Source: Cymodocea nodosa
Taxonomy: Eukaryota > Streptophyta > Magnoliopsida > Alismatales > Cymodoceaceae
Reading direction: 5' to 3'
NCBI GenBank assembly: GCA_036874045.1
Contig: CM072340.1
Coordinates: 20,697,001 to 20,761,000 of the forward strand
Length of the DNA stretch: 64,000 bases
Part shown: positions 24,449 to 34,600 of the stretch, one piece after another
How the letters are laid out: every line of letters starts with the position of its first letter
Position numbering within the stretch: the stretch's first letter is position 1
Program-made: the position numbers and the translations under genes
Notes under the pieces: generated by a model
Seen by the model: only the letters and a program-made list of their open reading frames with translations
Database searches by the model: none
Told to the model about the DNA's origin: nothing

Positions 24449-26030
24449 TGTAGGATCATATGGCTACACAAGAGGGGAGTGAATTGTGTATTTTTAATAT
24501 TTTATGAAATATAATTGAAACTTTAATTCTCAAAAATAAGTCGAGACATTGTTTTTATAAAATCATTTTTATTCAAGGTTTCAATTACAATATACAATTC
24601 AATTCTCCTTAGAAATTGTAGATGCAATTATATTTCGATATCATGTATCATCTAAACAATTTCTTAACTACAAAGAGAGAAAACTAATTTGCGGAATTTA
24701 AAACTTTTCTCCCTATTTGAGATCTTTCTTCTTATTCTTTTTCTTCTTCAGCAATTCTTCAGTGACGAATATCTTGTCTTTTCATGCTTCACTGAATTTG
24801 CTTTCTTCTGATACTTCAAATCTTCAGTGATGAAAATCTTACCTTTTTATGCTTCACTGAACTTTCTTCCACTTGAGAGATTTTTCCCGAAGAGGTGTTT
24901 TTGATCCTTGAAAAAGATTTTTCTTTTGGTGTGCAGGGATGATTTGATCCTTGAAAAGATTTTTCATTTTGTGTGCAAGGATAAATTGATCAACGAGAAT
25001 TCTATGCCTTTTATACTGTATCTTCATTTCATGCATATCCTTCACGTTTAACCACTACCAGTTTTCCACTTCTCCATGTCTTTTCTTTTTCCTTCATCGA
25101 AACACACACGTTCTAACCCACGTTTATATTTCGAATTTTCTTTAATCATCAGTCCTGGATCTCTGAAAATTTTCCTAAAAATAAACTTTCTCGTCTAAAA
25201 TTTTTTCATTAGTGTAATAAGAAGTCGTTACTTTAATGTTAACTAAACGAGTAACACAAGTATATATATATAACTTAACGTTTCTAACTTAACGAGTTCA
25301 CCATGTGCTATTTCACGTGACAAGTACTGTAACTAACTCAACGAACTAAGTTCGTGGTGTTATGCTATCTCAACAAACCATCTCCGTTGTGTTATGATAA
25401 CTCAACGAACCAGTAATAAACAAATGTTTTTATAATAAGAATTTTACCACGTGCAAAAATAACAACTTAAGTTTATAACGCTAACCTAACGCATTGCCTT
25501 AGTGTTCAATATAGCAACTCAACGCGTTTAGTTATGTTAACTTATCGAGTTAAACATGTGCACTTCACGTGATACAATACAACATTCATAACATATAATT
25601 TCACCACGTGTATAACACTAACTTAACGAGTTCGTCTCTTCTTTTACTCACTAACTTAACGAGTTATCACGTAACCTATTTTAACCTTGAAGCCTCTAAC
25701 TTAACGAGTTCTCACGTGACCTCTATACAAACAAAACTCTAACTTAACGAGTTGTCTAAACGTGCACTGTTCATGATACAGAAGATATAACATTAAAACA
25801 TATCATGCTTTTCAATAAAAACACACGTTAACTTAACGTTTAGCTAAATGAAAAATTAATGCAACGAAATGACTAGTTATTAACTTCAGATCCAATACAG
25901 ACAAGTATTTATATCAGTAAGCTTTTTCTATATTAATTGATGATTTTAATTTCTTTTCACAAGCAATATTAATTGAGCAAATATGATTATTTTCATTCAG
26001 CACACATCATCAAAACAAAAATACTCAACA
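24449..26030 (-). repeat. 3' LTR of the Copia-type element
   Basis: Plus-strand ends are TGTAGGATC and ATACTCAACA. It contains five exact copies of CTAACTTAACGAGTT (25284, 25618, 25651, 25696, 25739), variants of it, and several CACGTG-type motifs. It also has tandemly duplicated segments around 24745-24985. A TATA-like TATAAAAGG (minus strand) lies near 25012-25020. Confidence 0.92.
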
Positions 26031-26044
26031 ATTTCCCCCTTTTT
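26031..26044 (-). other. Polypurine tract
   Basis: The minus strand reads AAAAAGGGGGAAAT directly before the 3' LTR. A second, very similar tract (AAAAAGGGGGAGAAA, minus strand) lies at 26336-26350. Confidence 0.85.
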
Positions 26045-26377
26045 GATGATGACAAAACCATATTAAATCAATTATGAAATATATTTAACTCAACAAAGTA
26101 CCTTCGTTGGGTTAACTTTTAATTCAACAAACTTATTTGTTGACTTAAGTTCACTTAAGCTTATTTCTATTGTTTGTGTAAATTTTACCTCTCAGAACTA
26201 AAACTCTTAGATGTCAATAATTATATAAGTATCAGTTTTCTAATTATCATTTGTCAGATTACAATAACCATTTAAATAGCATCTCCTTTTATAATATATA
26301 TATGAAATTAAAATCATAATCATCTTTTTATAATATTTCTCCCCCTTTTTGTCATTAATCAAAAAGATAATTACAGA

Positions 26378-26380
<3 letters not shown>

Positions 26381-26421
<41 letters not shown>
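26381..26421. repeat. (TA)n microsatellite in the retrotransposon interior
   Basis: An uninterrupted TA run of about 40 bases; it creates an Ile-Tyr repeat in a spurious minus-strand frame. Confidence 0.95.
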
Positions 26422-26424
<3 letters not shown>

Positions 26425-26559
26425 CTATAATTACAATAACTCTTTCTGTAAACAAGAATAATAATTGAAGACATTTACAAAAAAATGTATTGTTCAATCA
26501 AATCAAACAAGTAATACAAACATTACATTTTGTATTCAGAAACAAACAAAAACAGTTAT

Positions 26560-28022
26560 CGACCCCTCCTAAGTATATCACTTATAGCATTACATATTTT
26601 ATCTCCTAGATGCCTAATATCATTTCTGATGTCGTTAAGCACTACATCTAAGTCAGGAGGTAGTTGGGTTTGCTGTTCTGCTTGAACTAAATAACTTTGT
26701 TGTTGTTGTTGTATATAGTCTGTATCAGGTTGTTGTTGTTGTTGTCATTGAGGTTTATGCATAGCCTGGAATTTTTGCAAATCTTTGATACTAAATGCTC
26801 TCATGCCTTTAGTTTCAGAGTGCCAGTTAGATAAAGTCAATTGGCTTGCAAGGATTCTACATACAACATCACCATAAAATAACTTTGAATTCATATGCTG
26901 TAGTTGAGACATAAAAACATCAAACCAATTTATTTGAATTCTATTCAGTAGGCCATAAGTTGCATATAAACAGCTTATGCTGACTTCCAAATTGTGTCCA
27001 ACTCTCTAAAATAAATTTGCATGCAATATATTTGCAATAAATCTTGCCTTTGCATTTAGATTTTCCATTAATCTCATTTCAGAATATACATCTGGAATTT
27101 TTGATAAAGACTGAATGTTCCATTCCAGTTGTCTTATTATGTCAAATCTATTAGTAACAACAACACCTTCATTCTTTAATCCTAAAACTTCAAAAATTAA
27201 CTCAAGAGACAATATAAACTCCTATTCATTTATTTGAGTTTTCAGAAAATTTTCATTCTTGTCCAGATTACTATAAAAAGTTGCAATAAGCTCTGTGTAT
27301 TGTTTCCATTTCGTTCCTACTGGCAAGAATTTAATGAGGCATTGAAACTCAAACAGATCTCTTATTTCCATCAAATTTCTGAATTTTATTGGACGAGCAT
27401 GTAAAATCTGATATGTAATCAGATTATTGTATTTCTGAAATGCTTATTCAGATCTAAAATGAATTGCATTACCTTGAATTTTTAATATTGTACACAAAGA
27501 AGGTGATACCTGAAGCCGTGATTCAGAGTTTAATTCATCTTCAGGAACCTCTTCTTCAAAATGAATGTCATGTTGTTCCTCTTCCAAAATATTATCTTGA
27601 AGCTGCTCAGGTAAGCTTGATTCTTCAACTTCAATAGTGTTAGGAACATTGTCAATATGCTCAATATTCATTTGTTCAGTCTCTATAGAATGTTCAGAGT
27701 ACAATTTTTCCACAAATTCTACAGCCGGTGTATCTGTCTGTAATTGTTCATTTTGTTCAACAAATAATTCCATTGATTAATGGTGTGAATTCTCAAACTC
27801 TGCTTCTATAGATTCCGTAGAAGGCTGGTTAACTTTTAACTCTTTTGGAGTCTTAACAATTTCAATATCTGCTACTCCAGACAATTCAGCCTTTGAACTA
27901 GTTACTACTTCAACATTGTCAATTATATTTGCAATAACTTGTTCAATGTCAGGTGCCTGATGCTCTGATTTGTCAATTTCTGCATCATCAGGACTTGTAC
28001 TAATAGAAAAACTTGAACTCAT
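26560..28022 (-). pseudogene. Retrotransposon-borne ORF resembling the 'putative plant transposon protein' domain, interrupted
   Basis: After an acidic, low-complexity stretch (27444-28022; Glu/Asp-rich, repeated EE and Gln) come blocks in one or more frames: RPIKFRN (near 27395), LELIFEVLGLKNEGVV (27160-27212), MENLNAKARFIANILHANLF (27006-27080), INWFDVFMSQL and LFYGDVVCRILASQL (26745-26990), then a Gln-rich tail. The order resembles the non-pol plant transposon protein family I know as Transposase_32-like. Several in-frame stops separate the blocks, so no intact protein is expected. The family assignment is from memory of motif style and needs a profile search. Confidence 0.5.
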
Positions 28023-28209
28023 ATTTGACTTGGATTTCTTCTCAAGTTTTCTAGCAAGGGAAAATAAAGACTTATTATCTTCATCAGTTTAAGTGTGTTT
28101 GGAACTGATGAGTTTATCAGATGCACAATAAGGTACAATGTCTAGACATACATTGTCCTTTGGAAATAAATTTTCATCTGATTTTCCTTTGTCAATAGAC
28201 TTTGTTTCC

Positions 28210-28464
28210 TTAGACACAAAATAAAATATTTAAGCCCTTAGCATTTAGAGTTTCATTTTCTTTTTCAGTAATTGTCCAAGTATTATAAGGAGTAGTTAAC
28301 GGAGTATATGGTTTAGAAATCATGAACCACAATTTATGATCTATACTTTGAAGAAAAACAGTCATCCTATATTTCCAATATTCAAAATGTATTCCATCAA
28401 ATAAAGGAGGACGATTAAGATTTTGGCCTTCATATAAAGAAAAATTACCATTTCCAGTAGCCAT
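28210..28464 (-). pseudogene. Truncated Copia-type gag
   Basis: An 84-residue frame beginning MATGNGNFSLYEGQ with NRPPLFDGIHFEYWKYRM and TWTITEKENETLNAKGLN. This is the N-terminal gag block (DUF4219/UBN2 type) seen in Copia polyproteins. It stops right after NILFCV, where gag normally continues, so the rest of gag and all of pol are missing. Confidence 0.8.
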
Positions 28465-28650
28465 TTTACCTTAGATTTTTCAACCTATTTGATTTTAAAC
28501 AGTCTAAAAACTTTAAAACAACTTGAGCCTTAAATCAAGAAAGTTAAACGTATGCTCAGATATTAATTTCTATTTAAAAACAAGGAAGGTAGAATAAGCA
28601 ATGATATTAAATAAGTTGATATCGATTTTATATCAAAGATTATTAACAAA

Positions 28651-28662
28651 GCTCTGATACCA
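28651..28662 (-). other. Primer-binding site (initiator tRNA-Met)
   Basis: The minus strand reads TGGTATCAGAGC two bases after the 5' LTR, the standard Copia primer site complementary to the 3' end of initiator tRNA-Met. Confidence 0.9.
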
Positions 28663-28664
28663 AT

Positions 28665-30244
28665 TGTAGGATCGTATGGCTACACAAGAGGGGGGTGAAT
28701 TGTGTATTTTTAATATTTTATGAAATATAATTGAAACTTTAATTCTCAAAAACAAGTCGAGACATTGTTTTCATAAAATCATTTTTATTCAAGGTTTCAA
28801 TTACAATATACAATTCAATTCTCCTCAGAAATTGTAGATGCAATTATATTTCGATACCATGTATCATCTAAACAATTTCATAACTACAAACAAAGAAAAC
28901 TAATTTGCAAAATTTAAAACTTTTCTCCCTATTTGATATCTTTCTTCTTCTTCTTTTTCTTCTTCAGCAATTCTTCAGTGACGAATATCTTGTCTTTTCA
29001 CGCTTCACTAAATTTGCTTTCTTCTGATACTTCAAATCTTCAGTGACGAAAATCTTACCTTTTTATGCTTCACTGAACTTTCTTCCACTTGAGAGATTTT
29101 TCCCGAAGAGGTGTTTTTGATTCCTGAAAAAGATTTTTCTTTTGGTGTGCAGGGATGGTTTGATCCTTGAAAAGATTTTTCATTTTTTGTGCAAGGATAA
29201 ATTGATCAACAAGAATTCTATGCCTTTTATATTGTATCTTCATTTCATGCATATCCTTCACGTTTAACCACTACCAGTTTTCCAATTCTCCACGTCTTTT
29301 CTTTTTACTTCATCGAAACACACGTTCTAACCCACGTTTATATTTCGAATTTTCTTTAATCATCAGTCCTGGATCTCTAAAAATTTTCCTGAAAATAAAC
29401 TTTCTCGTCCAAAAATTTTTCATCAGTGTAATAAGAAGTCGTTATTTTAATGTTAACTAAACGAGTAACACAAGTATATATATATAACTTAACGTTTCTA
29501 ACTTAACGAGTTCACCATGTGCTATTTTACGTGACAAATACTGTAACTAACTCAACAAACTAAGTCCGTGGTGTTATGCTATCTCAACGAACCATCTCCG
29601 TTGTGTTATGATAACTCAATGAACCAGTAATAAACAAATGTTTTTATAATAAGAATTTTACCACGTGCAAAAATAACAACTTAAGTTTATAACGCTAACC
29701 TAACGCGTTGCCTTAGTGTTCAATATAGCAACTCAACGCGTTTAGTTATGTTAACTTATCGAGTTAAACATGTGCACCTCATGTGATACAATACAACATT
29801 CGTAACATATAATTTCACCACGTGTATAACACTAACTTAACGAGTTTGTCTTTTCTTTTACTCACTAACTTAACGAGTTATCATGTGACCTATTTTAACC
29901 TTTAAGCCTCTAACTTAACGAGTTCTCACGTAAACTCTATACAAACAAAACTCTAACTTAACAAGTTGTCTAAACGTGCACTGTTCATGATACAGAAGAT
30001 ATAACATTAAAATATATCATGCTTTTCAATAAAAACACACGTTAACTTAACGTTTAGCTAAATGATAAATTAATGCAACGAAATGACTAGTTATTAACTT
30101 CAGATCAAATACAGACAAGTATTTATATCATTAAGCTTTTTTTGTATTAATTGATGATTTTAATTTCTTTTCACAAGCAATAGTAATTGAGCAAATATGA
30201 TTATTTTTATTCAGCACACATCATCAAAACAAAAATAATCAACA
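28665..30244 (-). repeat. 5' LTR of the Copia-type element
   Basis: Co-linear with the other LTR with scattered, mostly transition substitutions. It carries the same array of AACTTAACGAGTT motifs and ACGTG cores, one or two of them mutated relative to the other copy. Confidence 0.92.
29223..29231 (-). promoter_or_regulatory. Probable TATA box of the retrotransposon promoter
   Basis: The minus strand reads TATAAAAGG within the 5' LTR, about 1 kb from the LTR start. It is conserved in the other LTR, placing the transcript start near 29195. Confidence 0.55.
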
Positions 30245-30790
30245 GATGTGACGAGGAGACAATGACGCAAGAAGGACGACGACGCTTCCCTAGTTGCGAC
30301 AAGGAGGACGACAGTGATTCTACGTGATAAATGGGGGTGAAGATGCGCAAGGATGCGACGACGAAAGAAGGACGATGGCACTTCCCTAGTTGCGACGAGG
30401 AGGACGACGATGATTCTGCATGATAAATGGGGGTGAAGATGCGCAAGGATGCGACGACGAGACGACGGCGCAAGAAGGATGACAACGCTTTTCTGGATGT
30501 GATGAGGAGGACGACGGTAAGGAGACAACGACACAAGAAGATGCGCAAGAAATAAGTACAGAGACGACAGCGCTAGAAGATGCGACGAGGAGGAAGACGG
30601 CAAGGAGATGACGATGCAAGAAGATGTACTTTGGATGTCGTACGATAGCGAGGAAACGACAGTGCAAGAAGATGTGATGAGGAGGAGTACGACGACGAGA
30701 TGACAGTGGAAGAAGATGCGACGAGGAGGATGACGGCAATGAGACAACAATAGGCGAAGATGCTCAAAGGCGAGGATGCGCAAGGAGGGT
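30245..30790. repeat. Minisatellite and GA-rich repeats, right part
   Basis: Continuation of the same array: units starting near 30317 and 30413 share the GTGATAAATGGGGGTGAAGA block. Shorter, diverged units built on GACGAGGAGGACGACGG and CAAGAAGATGCG fill the rest up to about 30790. The long open frames across it on the minus strand are low-complexity by-products. Confidence 0.8.
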
Positions 30791-30938
30791 TCGTCAAGGG
30801 GTGTTTTTCGTCGTTTTCACCCTTAGATGTGGTTGGAAAACGACGTAAAAAAACTTACACTATTTGTTGATTTTGATGTAAAATGAAGTAAAATCTAGAA
30901 GGTGCAAAAACACCTAAAAAATGATGAAAATTTTTTTG

Positions 30939-30955
30939 GATGCACAAACATCCCT
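30939..30955 (-). repeat. Right terminal inverted repeat of the Harbinger element
   Basis: On the minus strand it reads AGGGATGTTTGTGCATC and is followed on the plus strand by TAA (30956-30958), matching the left target duplication. Confidence 0.88.
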
Positions 30956-31222
30956 TAAATTTAGCCATTGAACCCAAGAATTTTAAAAGAGATTTCTAGA
31001 ATGGAGCAACTCTTGTTCGTGCACGAGAATAATTTTATTCATTTGAATATTTTAAATTTAACTATAATGAATATTCCGATGCGTACATGTTTTTTTTTTA
31101 TTGACACGATTTTTTTGGTAATGTTGTGGCACGATCGAATAATCATTTGAATTTCGCAGACAAAAAAGAGCTTAATATGCCACCACCAGCCCTATGACGT
31201 GTTGAAACCCAACGATCACTCG

Positions 31223-31230
31223 CCACGTCA
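31223..31230 (-). promoter_or_regulatory. UPRE-like element (unfolded protein response)
   Basis: CCACGTCA on the plus strand, i.e. TGACGTGG on the other, the core bound by ER-stress bZIP factors of the XBP1/bZIP60/bZIP28 type. A near copy, TGACGTGT, lies at 31196-31203. This fits calreticulin's known ER-stress induction, but function here is inferred. Confidence 0.5.
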
Positions 31231-31386
31231 ACGAGAAAAGGCATAAAGACCTATTCCCTTTAAACGGCTGCAATTAGCCGAAATTGCCCACGCTTCCAAT
31301 CCCCAACTCACGATCCAAAAAGGCTAATCTAGTAATCTTATAATATCACTGGAGCCACCACCGATCCACTTTCGCTGACTGATCGC

Positions 31387-31394
31387 CCACGTGG
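31387..31394. promoter_or_regulatory. Palindromic G-box
   Basis: CCACGTGG, a perfect ACGT-core palindrome about 135 bases upstream of the TATA box. Confidence 0.5.
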
Positions 31395-31526
31395 ATCATC
31401 CCCCATCCAACCCACGCGGAACAAATAATCTCCGACGTACAAGAATTTTCGATCGTTGGATCCGGTGGCGGAGCCGTGAAAACTTGGAATCAAGCAGGAC
31501 ACGCGGGTGAACGGAACGGAGTTGTC

Positions 31527-31532
31527 TTATAA
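31527..31532 (+). promoter_or_regulatory. TATA box of the calreticulin gene
   Basis: TTATAA in the context TCTTATAAGATG, 90 bases upstream of the start codon. Confidence 0.6.
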
Positions 31533-31621
31533 GATGCGCCCCCTCGAATGGAGCTTCTCCTCTTCACCTGTTCACAACCACCAGTAGTGGTGTGAAGAAG
31601 AAAAAGGACAAGTGTTCTCCT

Positions 31622-34600
31622 ATGGCAAGAAGAGATCCGATTTTCCTCCTCGTCCTCCTCGTGGTTTCCGCATCACTCGTATCAGCCGAGGTCTTCTTCG
31701 AGGAGAAGTTTGAAGGTGAGAACGCATGGATCTTATCGCATTCGGCTAATGTTTAGGGTGTTTGCTCGACGTAGTCCTTGTAAATGCCGGTTGATTCGTT
31801 GGATTCGTTTGTCGATGGGAGAGGGTCTGTAATTTATGGAAGAGGCTTACGGATCTGAGAATACAAACATTTGTTTTGCTTGTTTGGAGGAGTGTGAAAT
31901 TTTGGATCTGTTTGCAGTTTTCTGTCAATTTATTTGTGTTTTTTATTTCCACGATACAATTAGTAGTTATTGATGTGATCTAGGTTTTATTGTTTTATTC
32001 CCATTTTTGGTTGATCTGTTTTGCACTAAGAATATGCCGTAGCTGATGCTATAAAGATCGGGTTTTTGTTATCTGTGTTATGTTAGAAGAACGCTTCGTA
32101 AAAATATATTGTGCAGTGCATAATCTAAATAGTATGTATGATGTGGTCCCACTCATTAGAATTCAGATGCATTTGCTTATCACAGTGGAATGACAAGTGC
32201 TGCATTATGTTTCTGTTGTTTCTATTAGCGTTGTATATTTTAAGATATTGACTTCAATAGATGGTCTACAATGTTGCATATTTCGAACATGAACTTACAC
32301 AGTTAGAAGGACGACAGTATTCCTTTGAAGGGATTTTATAAATAGTAGGTTCGGATGTCAATAAAAATTTGTGATTATAGTGAGAGAGTAGATATACAAT
32401 TAATAATTCATTATGGTCGAAGCCATTGTTTGGATAACAAAATGATTATTGTTTGTGTTAATATTTCTGTCAGACCAAGATGTTTAATGCTTAGTTGCAG
32501 TTTTCCATATGCATAAATGTTCTTTTTTGTTGTATGGCTCTCATGGAGCTTTTTTCAGATGGATGGGAGGCCCGATGGGTAAAATCCGATTGGAAGAAAG
32601 ATGAAAACATGTCTGGGGATTGGGTGCATACCTCTGGAAAATGGAGTGGCGATCCTAATGACAAAGGTATAGGTTCACACTCTTGTTTTGTTAAGATGAG
32701 TTGTTTTTACCACTTGTAGGCTTCATAGTGCCTTCTACCATCTTGCTTTCTTAAATGAACTCTCTTTGTACAACTTATTGTATTTTGTTTTCTGATTGTA
32801 TGCCGGCCTTATGTATGATCTATCTGCATATATTCTTGAATAAGTGATATTGTACTTGCATATCATTTCTGTGTCATGATTTACGTTCCTTCAACTGACT
32901 AGATACATACCTTGTGTACATTTACAGGAATTCAGACAAGCCCTGACTACAGATTTTTTGCTATCTCATCTCAATTCCCTGAGTTTTCTAACAAGGACAA
33001 AACACTGGTTATCCAATTTTCTGTTAAGCATGAACAGAAGCTTGACTGTGGTGGAGGATACATCAAGCTTCTTAGTGGTGATGTTGACCAGAAAAAGTTT
33101 GGAGGCGAGACTCCTTACAGGCAAATGAATACATCTTAAGATCTTCACTCTCGTACAATTAGATTTTTATTGTTGTTGTGCTCAATTAGTATAACGCTTT
33201 GTGAAATAGGATCTTTTTGTTGTGATGACCAATTTAGTATAAAACTACTGCAAGGTAATAAAGCAATTCTTGCATCTTCTGGGTTTTAGCGTTACAATTA
33301 GCGGGCAAATTCCTTATTGGTGACACTAAGAAACCTTGCTAGCTAGTGTCATCCTCATTGCTCCTTATAAATACATAGGGAGATACAAATTACTGCATAG
33401 ATTTTATTATTTTATGATTACAATACTTGATCAAATTTACTTAATTATATATCTATCGATCCTTTTTTAAAGGTGTTAAAATTTACCAATTTTGCTAAAT
33501 TTCAACCATTTATTTTCAAATTTAAAAAATAACAATGAATGTTACTTAGATTAATTTGAAATTTTAATACATACTAGATTATAGCATAGATAAATAATTA
33601 TATAAATAAATTTTAAATTTTTTTTAAAAATAAAATTTTAAAAAATGTGCTACCATGGAAATTCCTTGGTGGCACCACCAGGAACTCTTTATTCTTATAT
33701 TATGATTTTTCTGGAGAATTCTGACTTCCATGTTTTTTATCATGCAGTATTATGTTTGGCCCAGATATTTGTGGTTACAGCACAAAGAAAGTGCATGCAA
33801 TTCTTACACGTGAAGGGAAGAATCATTTGATTAAGAAGGAGGTCCCCTGTGAAACTGATCAACTTACTCATGTTTATACGCTCATTATCCGTCCTGATGC
33901 AACATATAGCATTTTGATTGATAATGTTGAGAAACAAACTGGTAGCCTATATTCAGACTGGGACTTGCTCCCTCCTAAGAAAATTAAGGATCCCGATGCT
34001 AAAAAGGTCAGTCTGCACTTCTTCATGCTCCCTTCTCATATATCTTTATTTACATTTCCATAAATCTTTTGATGGAACCCCTTGTGAATTTCACAGCCAG
34101 AAGATTGGGATGATGTTGAGTACATTCCAGATCCTGAAGATAAAAAGCCTGAGGTGCTTCACATTACTCCTTTCTACTTTTTTTAAAGTTCTGAATATAC
34201 AAAATGGCAATATAAAAGTTATTACCAGTTTTGTAAAGCTAATTTGCTCTTACTTATATATTACACTTTCTGAGCTATCTAAGCTCTCCAAAAACAACCA
34301 TGGAAAGAAAGCAAAACTTCTAAAATTATTTTTATTGGTATATTCTCCCTAAGTAGAATGTTTAAGTTTATGTTTCAATTGTTCATCTTCTAGATTTTGT
34401 GGATGCATTTTTCCCTTTAGTGCAGAACAATCTTGAATAATAAGTCCTAATTTTCTTCCAACTTCTTGTTTGGTTATAAACTAAAATGCTTCTATCAACA
34501 GGGCTATGATGACATACCAAAGGAGGTTACCGATCCTGATGCTAAGAAGGTATGCTTTGTCATATACTCATATGCTTCTTCATTTATATTTAAGATATAT

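Larger units (their letters stand above)
24449..30244 (-). mobile_element. Non-autonomous Copia-type LTR retrotransposon (possible Sirevirus relative)
   Basis: Two near-identical LTRs of about 1.58 kb (24449-26030 and 28665-30244) flank a 2.6-kb interior. The perfect 5-bp target duplication GATGT lies at 24444-24448 and 30245-30249. Read on the minus strand the LTRs start TGTTGA and end CCTACA. A primer site matching initiator tRNA-Met (28651-28662) and a polypurine tract (26031-26044) fix the orientation. The interior holds a Copia-like gag N terminus and other ORFs but no protease, integrase, reverse transcriptase or RNase H, so the element needs partners. By eye the LTRs differ at about 16 of the first 395 positions, so the insertion is not very recent. 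Confidence 0.9.
19680..30955 (-). mobile_element. PIF/Harbinger DNA transposon, interrupted by a Copia-type LTR element
   Basis: Terminal inverted repeats GGGGATATTTGTGCATC (19680-19696) and, read from the other end, AGGGATGTTTGTGCATC (30939-30955) match at 15 of 17 bases. They are flanked by the 3-bp direct repeat TAA (19677-19679 and 30956-30958), as expected for PIF/Harbinger. The element carries the superfamily's two genes, a DDE transposase and a Myb/SANT-like protein, both on the minus strand and both broken. Removing the LTR insertion leaves about 5.5 kb. It lies between the acyltransferase and calreticulin genes and also contains an NB-ARC gene fragment and minisatellites. Confidence 0.9.
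30959..31621 (+). promoter_or_regulatory. Calreticulin promoter and leader region
   Basis: The DNA between the Harbinger right end and the calreticulin start is GC-richer than the flanks. It has ACGT-core elements at 31196-31203, 31223-31230 and 31387-31394 and a TATA box at 31527-31532. The transposon ends about 570 bases from the TATA box. Confidence 0.6.

Noticed and set aside
24854-25045. 63-residue frame in the LTR (also at 29070-29261)
   Set aside because: It falls on tandemly duplicated LTR segments and has no coding signature; its presence in both LTRs reflects LTR duplication, not selection.
26240-26497. Frame with an Ile-Tyr repeat
   Set aside because: A by-product of the (TA)n microsatellite.
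30207-30797. Long overlapping minus-strand frames rich in Ser, His, Leu and Arg
   Set aside because: They arise from the minisatellite and GA-rich repeats; all frames are open and repetitive, with no domain.
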